In this document: positions 9,186 through 19,081 of the stretch, piece by piece
How the letters are laid out: every line of letters begins with the position of its first letter
How positions within the stretch are numbered: position 1 is the stretch's first letter
Assembly (NCBI GenBank): GCA_022446825.1
Contig: JAKVBY010000062.1
Coordinates: forward strand, 1-45,840
DNA: 45,840 nucleotides
Reading direction: 5' to 3'
From: Pirellulaceae bacterium
GTDB taxonomy: Bacteria > Planctomycetota > Planctomycetia > Pirellulales > Pirellulaceae
Made by a program: the position numbers and the translations under genes
Notes under the pieces: model-generated
Database searches by the model: none
Seen by the model: the letters and a program-made list of their open reading frames with translations, nothing else
What the model was told of the DNA's origin: nothing

Positions 9186-10517
9186 TTGACACGTACAACT
9201 TTCTTCACCGTTTTGACCATCATTTTCTCAACTCACCCGGGTAATGCCCAAACCTTTAACGAAGTCAAAGATAACAATTGGCACCAATGGCGAGGTCCCG
9301 AAACAACTGGCATTTCCAGGACGGCTGCGCCGCCGACTGTTTGGAGTGAGGACAAGAACATCCAATGGAAGGTCGAGATTGACGGCGCTGGGAGTTCGAC
9401 GCCCATCATTTGGAAAGATAAGGTTTTTATTCTAACAGCGATTAATACCGGTAAGGTGAATCCTTCGCTACCGAAACCGGCAGACCAGCCGGATCGTGTG
9501 TTCGGTATCAAGTTTCCAAATACTCATTACCAATTTGTCACCATCTGTTTGAATCGTGACACTGGCGAGGAAGTCTGGCGGAAGGTCGGCAGCGAACACA
9601 TCCCTCACGAAGGCCACCACAACGACGCTGACTTTGCCTCAGCATCACCATTTACTGATGGTAAACAATTGTATTGCTGGTTCGGTTCAGCGGGGCTTTT
9701 TGTTTACGATCTTGATGGAAATGAAATCTGGAGTCGCGACCTTGGCAAAGCCCACGTGGGGGCCAGCTTAGGAGAAGGGTGTTCCCCCGTCGTTCACGAA
9801 GGTCGCATCGTGATTGTGCGAGATCATTCCCGACAGTCGACCATTGAGGTTTTGGATGCTGAAACAGGTGCCACATTGTGGAAGAAGGACCGCGATGAAG
9901 GCAATGCCTGGGCAACACCGCAGATCATCGAACACAGCGGTCGAACGCAGGTTGTCACTGCTGCATCCAATCTAGTCCGCAGTTACGATCTGGAAAACGG
10001 TGAGTTGATCTGGCAATCGAGTGGACTAACGGGCAATGTCATACCAGCTCCGATTGTCGAAGGTGGCCACATTATCTGTATGAGTGGTTACAAAGGTCAC
10101 TCCGTGATGGCTTTCCCACTTTCCTCACAGGGTGACATTTCGGACTCAAGTCAGGCACTTTGGACTCACGATCGAGGCACGCCTTATATCCCCTCACCTG
10201 TGTTGTATGACGGGATGCTCTACTTCACGCAATCGAATAGGGCAATTCTTACGTGCATCGATTCGCAAACCGGTGAAGTCATTCTGGACCGCACGCGTTT
10301 GCCCGAAATTTCGAATATTTATTCGTCTCTCGTCGGTGCGGATGGACACATCTACATCGTCGGGCGCAACGGTACGACGCTCGTTCTGGAGCGTACAGAC
10401 GAACTCAAGGTCATCGCCACAAACAAAATCGAAGAACGTATCGATGCGTCACCGGCACTCGCAGGAAACCAGTTATTTCTGCGGGGAGAGAATTTCCTTT
10501 ACTGCATTGCCAAATAA
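9186..10517 (+). CDS. Secreted PQQ-type (BamB-like) beta-propeller protein
   Basis: 443 residues if translation starts at the TTG at 9186. I prefer this because a GGAAG ribosome site lies 7 nt upstream and the signal peptide ('RTTFFTVLTIIFSTHPGNA') begins there; an ATG at 9120 would add 22 non-signal residues. The protein opens with the motif 'WHQWRGPETTGISRTAAPP', typical of planctomycete 'PQQ-binding-like' proteins, followed by repeated blades such as 'RDTGEEVWRK', 'AETGATLWKKDRD', 'LENGELIWQSSG' and 'DSQTGEVILDRTRL'. These form a seven- or eight-bladed propeller in the periplasm. Whether it binds PQQ or is a structural scaffold cannot be told. It stands alone, with a possible terminator about 100 bp downstream. 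Confidence 0.85.
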   Translation: MTRTTFFTVLTIIFSTHPGNAQTFNEVKDNNWHQWRGPETTGISRTAAPPTVWSEDKNIQWKVEIDGAGSSTPIIWKDKVFILTAINTGKVNPSLPKPADQPDRVFGIKFPNTHYQFVTICLNRDTGEEVWRKVGSEHIPHEGHHNDADFASASPFTDGKQLYCWFGSAGLFVYDLDGNEIWSRDLGKAHVGASLGEGCSPVVHEGRIVIVRDHSRQSTIEVLDAETGATLWKKDRDEGNAWATPQIIEHSGRTQVVTAASNLVRSYDLENGELIWQSSGLTGNVIPAPIVEGGHIICMSGYKGHSVMAFPLSSQGDISDSSQALWTHDRGTPYIPSPVLYDGMLYFTQSNRAILTCIDSQTGEVILDRTRLPEISNIYSSLVGADGHIYIVGRNGTTLVLERTDELKVIATNKIEERIDASPALAGNQLFLRGENFLYCIAK

Positions 10518-11081
10518 TGGTCCGTCGCCAGCAGTTACCGGATGAAACAAGAAATACTACTCAGGATCAGCCATTAGATAGATCATGAGTTCCGACCGAA
10601 ACCACAAACACTTCACAATAAAAGGCTTACCTGCAAGAGCCTTTTAAAGTGAACGAGAAATCTTGAACATGGAACGATTCAAGCAATCGGATTAAGACAG
10701 CCGGATTGGTAGTGTACCTCATGTTGCTTTCAGTGAGTCCTTTCCGCTTCGCCGTAAGTATGAAAGGCAAGAAGAACATTCGGTTGGCAAAGTTAAACCC
10801 GCCAGAGTAAGGCGATCTTCAAGGCGACCTCAAGTTTCTTACCTGAGCGTTTGGTGAAAGTGGTCGATGTCCTAAAGCTTTGGGTTCCACCAGCTCTCGA
10901 CGAACGAGATTCAACGGAAAGAGAGATGTCGTCCGATACAAAAGTCGGTTAGGATAGTGGTGTCACCAGTCGCCTCAAATTTTCAATCGGATTCTACCTC
11001 GGCTGATGGGATGAGACGAGACATGGAGTAACTCGCTTGTTCTCTCCTCTTTAACTCATTTGCTGCAATCGACTCATAATA
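10518..11081. other. Intergenic region, no gene recognised
   Basis: About 560 bp between two plus-strand genes. It holds the hairpin at 10620-10645 and several short frames of under 20 codons without ribosome sites. I find no protein-like stretch or RNA gene. Confidence 0.4.
10620..10645 (+). terminator. Possible intrinsic terminator
   Basis: A perfect 8-bp inverted repeat, AAAAGGCT and AGCCTTTT, is separated by ten bases and ends in a run of four T. It is 103 bp past the PQQ-propeller stop. The stem is only moderately GC-rich, so this could be weak or fortuitous. Confidence 0.35.
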
Positions 11082-13715
11082 GTGACATCTTCTCAATCAT
11101 CTGCTACGGAAGCCCTGCCTTGGATGTCTCGGATTCGCTTGCCGCTCGTCGCGTTGCTGTTTTTCCTTTCCGGCGCTAGCGGCTTAGCGTACGAAGTTCT
11201 TTGGACCCGGATGTTCTCGTTGGTATTTGGCGGCACAGTGTTTGCCGTCAGCTCGGTGTTGACAAGTTTTATGTTCGGCTTAGGCATCGGTAGCCTTTGG
11301 TTTGGTCGTATTGCAGATCGCTCAAAAAATTGCCTCCAGCTGTACGCCGTGCTGGAGTTTGGAATTGCTGCTTACGCCGTGGCCACGCCATGGATTTTCA
11401 CATTCGTGGATTTCGCCTATGTAAAAATTGCAGCCGATCCTGAATCGAATCGCGCTTTGGCAATCGCGCTGCGATTCTTGATTGCGTTTTTTGTGTTGCT
11501 CATGCCCAGCACTCTGATGGGTGCAACACTTCCCGTGATGAGCAAGTTCGTGATTCGACATCCTCGTGAAATCGGGTCACGTGTGGGTATTTTATACGCC
11601 GTTAACACCGCTGGCGCTGTGCTGGGCTGTTATGTGACTGGCTTTCATCTCATCGCCAACCTGGGCGTACGAAACTCGCTGTACCTCGCTGCCGCGATCA
11701 ATTTCCTAGTTGCATTTTCGGCGTACGCGATGTCGAAAGAAGATTCCTTATTATTATCCGATGATCACTCAGACGTGGAAACGCCTGAGATATGCCCTGA
11801 ACTCGCTTCGCGCTCGATCTCTTTGTTTGTACTTATTGCCTCTGGACTATGCGGGTTCACTTCCTTGGCCTACCAGGTTCTCTGGACTCGCGATCAGTTG
11901 CTCATGTTCTCGAGCAGTGTATATGCGTTTACGGTTGTGGTCGTCACTTTCTTGGCCGGCCTAGCGCTGGGCAGTATCGTCATTTCCCAATTTGCTGATC
12001 GCATTCGGAATCCGTTAATCGCATTCGCCACTGTAGAAATTTTACTTGGTATTTACGCCATTTCATTTGTCGACTTTTTGACGCGTTATCGGCTCGCTGG
12101 AAGTCTCGGTGAGTTGCTCGGTGTATCAACCGGTTCAGAGATATGGACTGACTTCATTCGCTTACGGTTTACCTTCTCGTTCGCGACGATGATCGTTCCA
12201 ACGTTCTTAATGGGATGTACGTTCCCACTCCTTGTGCGCATGTATAAGTGCCACACGGGCGGGTTGGGTCGCGGCATTGGGCAACTCTATTGCACAAACA
12301 CCTTCGGATGCGTTCTAGGTTCTTTTGTGGCAGGGTTTTTACTGATTCCAACGTTCGGTTCGCGCCGTGCAGTCTATGTCGTCGCTGGTCTCGGCGTCAC
12401 CCTTGGTTTGCTGGCAACTCTAATCGATCCTTTACTGCGGACTCGCACAAAGTACACCTTATTTGTCGTGGGGGCTATGTTCGCACTCAGCACGGGTTAC
12501 GTTTCAATTCGTCAAAGCCGCTTCGCCTTGGAATCTCAAGGTGAGTTGCTTTACTCAAACGAAACCTCCGAAGCCCTTGTCGAGGTGCATAAACGATCCA
12601 ATTCAGATGGGCTGTTGTTGATGGTGAATAACACCCGTGGACTCGGGTCGACCACACCAAGCGGCCTGATGCTGCAATACCGGGAAGGACACATTCCGAT
12701 GTTGCTACATCCAGAGCCGCAAGACGTTCTGGTGATCGGGTTCGCGACTGGTTCGACATCCTCCGCAGTCCTACGTCATCGAGAGGTACAATCACTGGAA
12801 TCCATCGAATTCATTCCAGAACTCAAGCACACAGCTAAGTTTTTCTCAAAGGTCAACCACAACATCCTAAACGATCCTCGATTTCGCTTTATTGCGGACG
12901 ACGGGCGGGCCTACGCGCGTACAACTCGCAAGTCTTATGACGTGATCGTTGCTGATCTTTTCCAAGCTACAGATGCTGGCGTTGGAAACCTGTATAGCGA
13001 GGAACATTTTCTGCGCTGTCGCGAGGTTTTGAACGAGGGTGGACTCATGTGCCAATGGCTGCCATCGGACCAACTTTCCCCCACATACCTACGTGTCTTA
13101 CTGGCGACCTTTCAAAAAGTCTTTTCTGATTCAACCTTATGGTTTGCGAAGTATCCAAACCACAAGGGCATCGTCGGAGTGATTGGGACGAAAAACGGAA
13201 CGTTGAACATCGACATCCAAAAACTGACATCACGCATGAACGAACAAGCGAGACAAACAGCCTTGAAACCCGTTCTTTTGGATGATCCACATTGTTTTCT
13301 GACATCTTTTATCATGGGAAATGCTGGTATTGAAAAAGTTGTCCAAGGTGCGGACATCAATACCGACGATCGACCTTTGATCGAATTTTCGGCACCGCGT
13401 GACTTGCAGTATGACGGAAATTGGGGGAATCTTCACAACCCGTTTTTTCTTGACCGGCGCGAAACCGCCCGATCGAGGTTGACTCATGTTGCCGCAACTC
13501 CGCAAGCCACAAACGACTGGCACGCGACGCAGCTGAGATTCGACCAAGCACGCAAGCACTTGACTCGCGCCATGATGTTTGTCGCGCAGGGCCAAACTCA
13601 AGCTGCGCGAGAATTTGAGCTTGCGCTCCGGATCTGCCCTGAGTATCCAGAAACCGAGTATGTGATCCAGAACGTACTTTCCGAAGAAGAGCGGCAATGG
13701 CTTTCGCTTCGCTGA
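11082..13715 (+). CDS. Membrane-embedded transporter-like / spermidine-synthase-like fusion protein
   Basis: 877 residues from a GTG start. The N-terminal ~450 residues contain about a dozen hydrophobic segments in two similar halves: 'LSGASGLAYEVLWTRMFSLV' near residue 34 and 'LCGFTSLAYQVLWTRDQLLM' near residue 263 repeat one another. The C-terminal ~330 residues are a spermidine-synthase-like Rossmann domain: 'DVLVIGFATGSTSSAVL', 'SIEFIPEL', 'DDGRAYARTTRKSYDVIVAD' and 'YSEEHFLRCREVLNEGG'. The last ~50 residues look like a single TPR-type helix pair ('QGQTQAAREFELALRICPEY'). Such fusions are widespread in planctomycetes and their physiological role is unsettled; the glycine-rich loop is altered (G-F-A-T-G-S), so real aminopropyl transfer is doubtful. 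Confidence 0.83.
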   Translation: MTSSQSSATEALPWMSRIRLPLVALLFFLSGASGLAYEVLWTRMFSLVFGGTVFAVSSVLTSFMFGLGIGSLWFGRIADRSKNCLQLYAVLEFGIAAYAVATPWIFTFVDFAYVKIAADPESNRALAIALRFLIAFFVLLMPSTLMGATLPVMSKFVIRHPREIGSRVGILYAVNTAGAVLGCYVTGFHLIANLGVRNSLYLAAAINFLVAFSAYAMSKEDSLLLSDDHSDVETPEICPELASRSISLFVLIASGLCGFTSLAYQVLWTRDQLLMFSSSVYAFTVVVVTFLAGLALGSIVISQFADRIRNPLIAFATVEILLGIYAISFVDFLTRYRLAGSLGELLGVSTGSEIWTDFIRLRFTFSFATMIVPTFLMGCTFPLLVRMYKCHTGGLGRGIGQLYCTNTFGCVLGSFVAGFLLIPTFGSRRAVYVVAGLGVTLGLLATLIDPLLRTRTKYTLFVVGAMFALSTGYVSIRQSRFALESQGELLYSNETSEALVEVHKRSNSDGLLLMVNNTRGLGSTTPSGLMLQYREGHIPMLLHPEPQDVLVIGFATGSTSSAVLRHREVQSLESIEFIPELKHTAKFFSKVNHNILNDPRFRFIADDGRAYARTTRKSYDVIVADLFQATDAGVGNLYSEEHFLRCREVLNEGGLMCQWLPSDQLSPTYLRVLLATFQKVFSDSTLWFAKYPNHKGIVGVIGTKNGTLNIDIQKLTSRMNEQARQTALKPVLLDDPHCFLTSFIMGNAGIEKVVQGADINTDDRPLIEFSAPRDLQYDGNWGNLHNPFFLDRRETARSRLTHVAATPQATNDWHATQLRFDQARKHLTRAMMFVAQGQTQAAREFELALRICPEYPETEYVIQNVLSEEERQWLSLR

Positions 13716-13858
13716 GATCCTCGGACTAGCGCATGAGGCGCTCTGTATAGGCCCCATAACATAGAGATAACACCGCGAAAATCTGGTATGGCCCGAGAGA
13801 AAGCTGACCTCCACTCACCGGGGGTATGTGACAGGCGACGTTTTTTCGTAGCGAGATT

Positions 13859-15193
13859 TTACTCCGCCAGCCTCACGAGTACACCCGCGCCCGGAGGCAG
13901 TCGCAATTCCAGCCGATTGCTCTCGGTGGGAAGCCATTTCGAGTTAGTGACATCGAAGATTTGGAGGGGGCCAGGCCCCACGAGGAATCGCTTGACCGGC
14001 TTCACGAACTCCTCCCGCCGCGGCTGGCCATTGCCACTGTAAGTACGATAGTCGAGGTTGACCACCAGCGCGTGGGTCGGCGATTGGTCTTTCCCAAAGC
14101 AGCCCACCAGGAAACCCTCCACCGGGACCGCCGGGTCTTTCCGCGCCACCGGCGGGTCAAGCTGAAAGCGAGCTGTCGCGGACAGCGGCTTTGTCCCGAT
14201 GGGGAGCATACCTGCATGGTAGGCTCCCATGGACCTGAGCGACTGTAGCTCTGTAGCGATCGCAACGAATTCCCGATTCACTTCCCTGGCAGCGTAGTAG
14301 AGCATTGTAGGCGATCCATCCGTCTGGTTGATCATACCGCCATCGTGGCCTGGATATCCGTACACGTAATAAGAGATTCCCTGCGATCCATACGCCAGTG
14401 AGGTATAGGCCAGCCACCGCAACTCTTCGCCGGTAGGGATCCGCATATTCACCGTCCAGCCACAGGCCTGCACGATGGACATGAACGGGATGTTGGCAGC
14501 CAACGCCGCCTGTCGGATTTGGGCAAGATTAAGAAAGTACTTGTCGCCGTCCTCCTTCACACCGAAGTGGTAATGATCGTAGCTGAGAAGTTGTGGCTTG
14601 AAGGTCTCCACAAACAGTCGCACGTGCTCCTCGTAGGGTCGCACGTCGGGAGTTCCCTCCGTGCCAAGCTGTTCCGTGGAAGCATAGTTGGGGTACAGGT
14701 TCACATACTTGAGCCGCGCAGGATCCTTCGCATCGAGGTAGTTCTTCAACTCAGCAAGATCAGCAAACATGCTGGCATTGGGCTCGTCCCTGCTAAGGTA
14801 TCCGTAGAGCGCAGGATGGCTCTTCACACCCTCGATGAAGGCATCTAGTTCGGTCTGCTGGTCCAAACCAAATCTTTGCTCTAGACCGAACGGGATCCAG
14901 ATAAATCCCCGCAAGCCGTGTCGCTGCAAGATGTCGAGTTGAGAGCGATAATGGTCTATCAGGTCGCCAACCTCTCGGGAACGTGTGCCTTCGGAGTAGA
15001 TTTGGCAGAGGTTCCAGTTCCCTTCCGCCATTTGCTGGGCGACGGCATCGGTCATGATCAGGTCATGCGGCCCCGCCCAATAGGTGACGATGGGCGTGCC
15101 CATCTCCCAGCGGCTCGTCTCCTCAGTAAAACCTGGCGTCGCCATCGGAGCCAAAAGCAGAACCACCGTAGCAAGGACATGGGAGACTTTCAT
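13859..15193 (-). CDS. Secreted TIM-barrel glycoside-hydrolase-like protein
   Basis: 444 residues from ATG 15193, which follows GAAGGG; a further in-frame ATG at 15214 would add seven residues. A signal peptide ('VLATVVLLLAPMATPGFTEE') is present. The body reads as a TIM barrel: 'GLRGFIWIPFG', 'HPALYGYLSRDEPN' with an acid at a barrel strand end (likely the proton donor by analogy with GH-A clan proteins), 'PQLLSYDHYHFG' and 'GISYYVYGYPGHDGG'. A C-terminal beta domain ends 'LRLPPGAGVLVRLAE'. This is the layout of planctomycete proteins distantly like GH42/GH5. The substrate cannot be deduced. It converges with the spermidine-synthase-like gene. Confidence 0.7.
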   Translation of the reverse strand: MKVSHVLATVVLLLAPMATPGFTEETSRWEMGTPIVTYWAGPHDLIMTDAVAQQMAEGNWNLCQIYSEGTRSREVGDLIDHYRSQLDILQRHGLRGFIWIPFGLEQRFGLDQQTELDAFIEGVKSHPALYGYLSRDEPNASMFADLAELKNYLDAKDPARLKYVNLYPNYASTEQLGTEGTPDVRPYEEHVRLFVETFKPQLLSYDHYHFGVKEDGDKYFLNLAQIRQAALAANIPFMSIVQACGWTVNMRIPTGEELRWLAYTSLAYGSQGISYYVYGYPGHDGGMINQTDGSPTMLYYAAREVNREFVAIATELQSLRSMGAYHAGMLPIGTKPLSATARFQLDPPVARKDPAVPVEGFLVGCFGKDQSPTHALVVNLDYRTYSGNGQPRREEFVKPVKRFLVGPGPLQIFDVTNSKWLPTESNRLELRLPPGAGVLVRLAE

Positions 15194-15502
15194 CGCTCGG
15201 TTTCCCTTCAACATTTCCGTCAGTAAAACGTCCTGCTCGCTCCGCCAACGGTTTTCGCACTAGCCTTGACGAGTTCTCTCTGTCTGCAGGAGCGGAGACC
15301 GTTTTAACAGAAACACCCCAACTCGCTAATCCCTGGTCTCACGATGCCTGGGCATCGATCGTGTGTCCTAGTTCATCCCTGCTGCGTTCAGCCGCACAAA
15401 AGTTCTTGCTTCCAATCCAGTTGCCTCGATTTATCTTTCCTAGCAGCGCCTGGCTCATTATGTTGGCCTTCCCCGCTACCTTGGTGGCTAGACCGGAGTT
15501 CG
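15194..15502. other. Intergenic region with a small hairpin
   Basis: This region separates two minus-strand genes. A near-perfect dyad at 15342-15357 (CGATGC, loop CTGG, GCATCG) lies downstream of the alpha/beta hydrolase stop. It has no T-tract on the minus strand, so it is at best a weak terminator or a protein-binding site. Nothing else was recognised. Confidence 0.35.
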
Positions 15503-17308
15503 CTAATCAATCCAGCGCAACTGCCGCAGTTCCGGCTGAGCGCCAGACCATTTTCGAGTACCACGGACCTGGTCACCCACTTCCACAAATGCTCGAAATC
15601 CCAATAAATCCGCTTGGCGCCACGACCCGAGCGCCTCCTGACCATCGAGCGATTTGAAATGAGAGGTCCGGAGGACCACCGGCTGCCAGTCCGCTTTGCC
15701 TGGCAGCACGATCTCAGCCAGCCACTCCCTCTTTTTCCCTCGGTAAGCACGGAAAAAATTTTCCGTGATGATCACCACCATGGAATTCGGTTGAGCGGTC
15801 TTAATGTCAAAAGCCAATTGCGCATGCTGTGGACCGCGCCATTTTGGATCGTTGATTTTTCGGGTCCAGTATTGCCAATGGTGAGGGTTATTTTCAGACA
15901 AGCGGTACCAGTCACGAAACCCATGCGAGAAATCGTCAATCAGGCGTGAAGGTTTATCCGTTGCCTTGACCTGATTCATTTTCAACTCGTCACTCGACAC
16001 GGTGTGTAATTTTGATGAAATAGCGAACGTATTCGCTGGCTTGAAAAATTGGATAGCTTGAGGTGTTGCGAGTTTGTAGTGAACGTTAGCAAATGCAAAG
16101 AGCGGCAGATCTGTGGAAAGGATCGGTAACGGAGCGGACCAGACATTACCACGCAGAGAAGTTACCGTTGCGGTACGCCAGAACCGAGCCTGAGGATCCG
16201 GATCGACCGAATAAAAGAGAGCAACGAGGTCGATGGCCTGAGAGAGGTCCGGCCTGATTTCCAACCTCGGAACACCTGCTTCTCCAGCCAGAGTCAATTT
16301 TGAACTTGGCGTTTCTGGAAACCGAAAGGACCCTTTGAGGTGTTCATCAAACCAGAGTGGCCGAGTGACCGCGAAGGCATCAGTAAAACGGTGGTTGAGA
16401 TGGGGTGCAAAGGAAAATCGTACTTTGCCTGGTAGCAGTTCCGCGGTGCGGAAAGTATCGTCCATGATCTGATGAAAATCATTGGTTGCACTTAGCCAGA
16501 GCAAGGGTACGGTAACCCGAGGGGCGTAAGACTGGAATCCAAGTGTTGCGCGAAACAGGCCAACATCACCATTGATTCTGCGCGGCGATTGGTCCGGCAG
16601 CAATGGTAATGGCAAGGTGCGAAATCCTTGCCCCCCTACCGACGGTGCAGCGACCTTGATCCGCTTGTCGGTACCGGCGACATACATGGTCAGGTTACCA
16701 CCCATCGAGTGGCCATAAACTCCCAGCCGCTGCTTATCCACTTGCGGCTGTTTCTCCAGGAACGTCAATCCTCTTCTGGCCCCATAGGTCAGCAAGAACC
16801 AATTGTTGTTGCGCGGTGACTCGAACGGATCAAGGTATAGTGTTCCCGGCTTTAAGTTACCGTATCCGGGTACATTTTTTTGAGTGGGATCGACGGCCCC
16901 CCAATCGGTATTTGGATCAGTGGGCTTTGCGGTTTCCATTTCCCGCCCCGCCCAATTGATCGACAGGCAAGCATAGCCTCGACGGGCGTAATATCTGACC
17001 TCGTGCAAAAAGGCTCTTTGGCCGCCGCCATGGAGGTGGAGTAACCCAGGCAGCTTCTCAGCATTTTTCGGAAAACCAAAAAACGCCGCCATCGTTGCCT
17101 GCTGTCCCTTGAAATTTCCAATTCTGTATAAAACGTATTGCAAACGGATGTCATCTTCATCCCATTGGCGAACCACGTGAACCTCAAGGGGCTCAGATTC
17201 GACGTCGACATCATCCCACAATTCAGCAACCGTCGACGGAACGTTGTCATCGGCGACAACAGCAACTGAAAACAACATCAATCCGAAGATGACAGCAATT
17301 TGACTCAT
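15503..17308 (-). CDS. Secreted alpha/beta hydrolase with C-terminal accessory domain
   Basis: 601 residues from ATG 17308, with AAGGCGAG upstream and a signal peptide ('IAVIFGLMLFSVAVVA'). The alpha/beta-hydrolase core shows an oxyanion region 'LLHLHGGGQRAF', the nucleophile elbow 'GVYGHSMGG' (serine), a likely acid in 'WLSATNDFHQ' and a likely histidine in 'APHLNHRF'. The layout resembles acetyl-xylan esterase or cephalosporin-deacetylase-like proteins of planctomycetes. The last ~170 residues ('LIDDFSHGFRDWYRLSENN' to the end) form a beta-sandwich, carbohydrate-binding-like domain. It lies 130 bp downstream of the halogenase on the same strand, so read-through from the halogenase promoter is possible, but its secretion signal argues that it belongs to the catabolic flank. 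Confidence 0.8.
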   Translation of the reverse strand: MSQIAVIFGLMLFSVAVVADDNVPSTVAELWDDVDVESEPLEVHVVRQWDEDDIRLQYVLYRIGNFKGQQATMAAFFGFPKNAEKLPGLLHLHGGGQRAFLHEVRYYARRGYACLSINWAGREMETAKPTDPNTDWGAVDPTQKNVPGYGNLKPGTLYLDPFESPRNNNWFLLTYGARRGLTFLEKQPQVDKQRLGVYGHSMGGNLTMYVAGTDKRIKVAAPSVGGQGFRTLPLPLLPDQSPRRINGDVGLFRATLGFQSYAPRVTVPLLWLSATNDFHQIMDDTFRTAELLPGKVRFSFAPHLNHRFTDAFAVTRPLWFDEHLKGSFRFPETPSSKLTLAGEAGVPRLEIRPDLSQAIDLVALFYSVDPDPQARFWRTATVTSLRGNVWSAPLPILSTDLPLFAFANVHYKLATPQAIQFFKPANTFAISSKLHTVSSDELKMNQVKATDKPSRLIDDFSHGFRDWYRLSENNPHHWQYWTRKINDPKWRGPQHAQLAFDIKTAQPNSMVVIITENFFRAYRGKKREWLAEIVLPGKADWQPVVLRTSHFKSLDGQEALGSWRQADLLGFRAFVEVGDQVRGTRKWSGAQPELRQLRWID

Positions 17309-17438
17309 CAAACTCGCCTTACAGAAAGGCCCACAGCCTTACACACATGCCAGAAACCTATCTTAAGAGACTTTCGCAGCCAAATCTGCCGTGGGCACTG
17401 AGTTGCTCTTAGCCCGTTCGTCAATCTGGACGGGCCGA

Positions 17439-18965
17439 CTACAGGATCTTGCGTCCGGTTTGATGAATCTGAGCGATCAAATCGCTGTGCTTCGGCATCG
17501 CGCTGACAAACTGATCGTTCTGCGCCCGTATTTGACTAATAACGTCGAGGATTTTTTCCAGCTTCGCGTAATTTGCCATCGGCAGCGTATTTTTTGGAAA
17601 ACGGCTGGCGCCACTACAAATGCAATAGTAACTCGGTTCGCCGAATATTTGTTTTTTAAATTCGTTCAGCAGACCGGTTTCATCATACAATTCCAGCGAC
17701 TTGACCAACGTCTCAGGAACGTCTATTTCTCGGCTCGCTTTCCAAAACTCGCTGCCAGTTCGACGGTTCAGTAGATAATGGAGCACGATGAAATCTCGAA
17801 TTTCCTCATACAACGACGCCATATGTTGGTTGTATTGATCGATGAACAAAGGGTTCAATCGGCAGTCGGGCAGAAAATGCATGATGGCCTCAACGCCTCG
17901 AGCGACCAAAGCGAGACCCGTCGATTCGAGAGGTTCGATGAATCCCGAAGACAATCCAATGGCCACACAGTTTTTGTACCAGAAATTCTCTCGCCGACCG
18001 ACGCGAAACGGGATCGACCTGGGTCGCACCTTATCAACACCTTTTGCCTCGGCGAACTGAACAAACTCTTTTGTGGCCTGATCTTCATCAGCGAATTTAT
18101 CCGAATAGACATATCCTGTGCTCAAACGATGGCTCAGGGGAATCTCCCAGATCCACCCCGCCGAAAGCGCCGTGCTGGTGGTATATGGCCGGATGCCATC
18201 ATCTTGCGGAATCGATGCTACCAGCGCCCGATTGCATAGCAGCAAATCAGACCAATCCGTCCAGCCATCTCCCATCGCTTTTTCGATGAGCGTGGCACGG
18301 AAACCGGTGCAATCGAGAAACAAGTCGGCCGTTAATTCACGTCCGGATTTCGTTTGCACTGAAGCAATGGCACCATCTTCCGTGAGTACCACGTTAGAAA
18401 CTTCGTCGAAATAATGGACCACTCCCTTTCCCAGCGAGATTCCCTTAAGCATGGCGGCAAAGGCGGTGGAGTCTAAGTGATACGCATGGGAGCCCTTCTT
18501 TATAATATGCGTCTCGCCTTCCGCTTCTCGCGGGCCTTTTCCATATGCACAAAGTTGCTGATGTACGGAATGTGATGCATAACTCGAATCACATTTACCG
18601 GCAACAACAGCACGATGCCAAAAATGAAACAAGTCCCAGCCGTCGAGATACCCACCGACCGGACCGAACGGATGCCAGAACTCGTCGTCTCCCTCAACCC
18701 AATTCACAAACCGAATCGCCAGTTTGTAAGTCGCTTGACAGCGCCTCATGAAATCGTCGGAACTAATATCGAGCCGCCCGGCTAATTGAACCAGTTCCGG
18801 AGTCGTAGCTTCACCAACTCCGACGGACCCAATATCGGTTGACTCGATAAGCGTGATTTTACAACCAAATTCCCCTAAGCCTTGATTTAGGTGCGCAGCG
18901 GCCATCCAACCAGCCGATCCGCCACCCACAATCACGATACTCTTAATCTGGTCACGCTCGCTCAT
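17439..18965 (-). CDS. Flavin-dependent tryptophan-halogenase-type enzyme
   Basis: 508 residues, the normal length for PrnA/RebH-type enzymes. It has the FAD-binding motif 'GGGSAGWMAAAHL' at 14-26, the conserved active-site lysine in 'YKLAIRFVNW' (Lys81, matching Lys79 of PrnA and RebH), the halogenase fingerprint W-x-W-x-I-P as 'WIWEIP' at 271-276, and 'GFIEPLESTG' with the glutamates that position the substrate (Glu344/Glu347). All elements needed to make hypohalous acid from FADH2, O2 and halide and pass it to the lysine are present, so an active halogenase is likely. A separate flavin reductase is not seen nearby. It is divergent from the kinase-methyltransferase-radical-SAM run. No TonB receptor is adjacent, unlike the glycan-locus homologues. 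The aromatic substrate need not be free tryptophan. Confidence 0.9.
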   Translation of the reverse strand: MSERDQIKSIVIVGGGSAGWMAAAHLNQGLGEFGCKITLIESTDIGSVGVGEATTPELVQLAGRLDISSDDFMRRCQATYKLAIRFVNWVEGDDEFWHPFGPVGGYLDGWDLFHFWHRAVVAGKCDSSYASHSVHQQLCAYGKGPREAEGETHIIKKGSHAYHLDSTAFAAMLKGISLGKGVVHYFDEVSNVVLTEDGAIASVQTKSGRELTADLFLDCTGFRATLIEKAMGDGWTDWSDLLLCNRALVASIPQDDGIRPYTTSTALSAGWIWEIPLSHRLSTGYVYSDKFADEDQATKEFVQFAEAKGVDKVRPRSIPFRVGRRENFWYKNCVAIGLSSGFIEPLESTGLALVARGVEAIMHFLPDCRLNPLFIDQYNQHMASLYEEIRDFIVLHYLLNRRTGSEFWKASREIDVPETLVKSLELYDETGLLNEFKKQIFGEPSYYCICSGASRFPKNTLPMANYAKLEKILDVISQIRAQNDQFVSAMPKHSDLIAQIHQTGRKIL

Positions 18966-18990
18966 AAATTAATCGCTGCTTTTTCGAATG

Positions 18991-19026
18991 CATCACTCGT
19001 AAATCCCTCATCACTCGTAAATCCCT
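18991..19026. repeat. Perfect 18-bp tandem direct repeat, two copies
   Basis: CATCACTCGTAAATCCCT occurs at 18991-19008 and immediately again at 19009-19026 with no mismatch. It lies in the 5' leader or promoter of the halogenase. It may be a pair of regulator-binding sites or a recent slippage duplication. Confidence 0.9.
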
Positions 19027-19064
19027 CCAGGAGTCCTAAAATCGAGCGACTCTTGGAAAACAAA

Positions 19065-19081
19065 GTAATTAGAATAATTAC
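19065..19081. promoter_or_regulatory. Palindromic operator-like site
   Basis: GTAATTA-gaa-TAATTAC is a perfect inverted repeat of 7 bp with a 3-base spacer, 60 bp upstream of the kinase start. Its size and symmetry fit a dimeric helix-turn-helix regulator. Function is inferred only from position and symmetry. Confidence 0.45.

Noticed and set aside
11082-13715. Spermidine-synthase-like fusion as a polyamine biosynthesis gene
   Set aside because: The SAM-binding loop is altered, the protein is mostly membrane-embedded, and no other polyamine gene is near; a genuine aminopropyl transfer role is not supported.
17439-18965. Halogenase homologue as part of a TonB/SusCD glycan-uptake locus
   Set aside because: Some halogenase-like proteins accompany TonB receptors, but none is present here and the neighbours are cytoplasmic tailoring enzymes.
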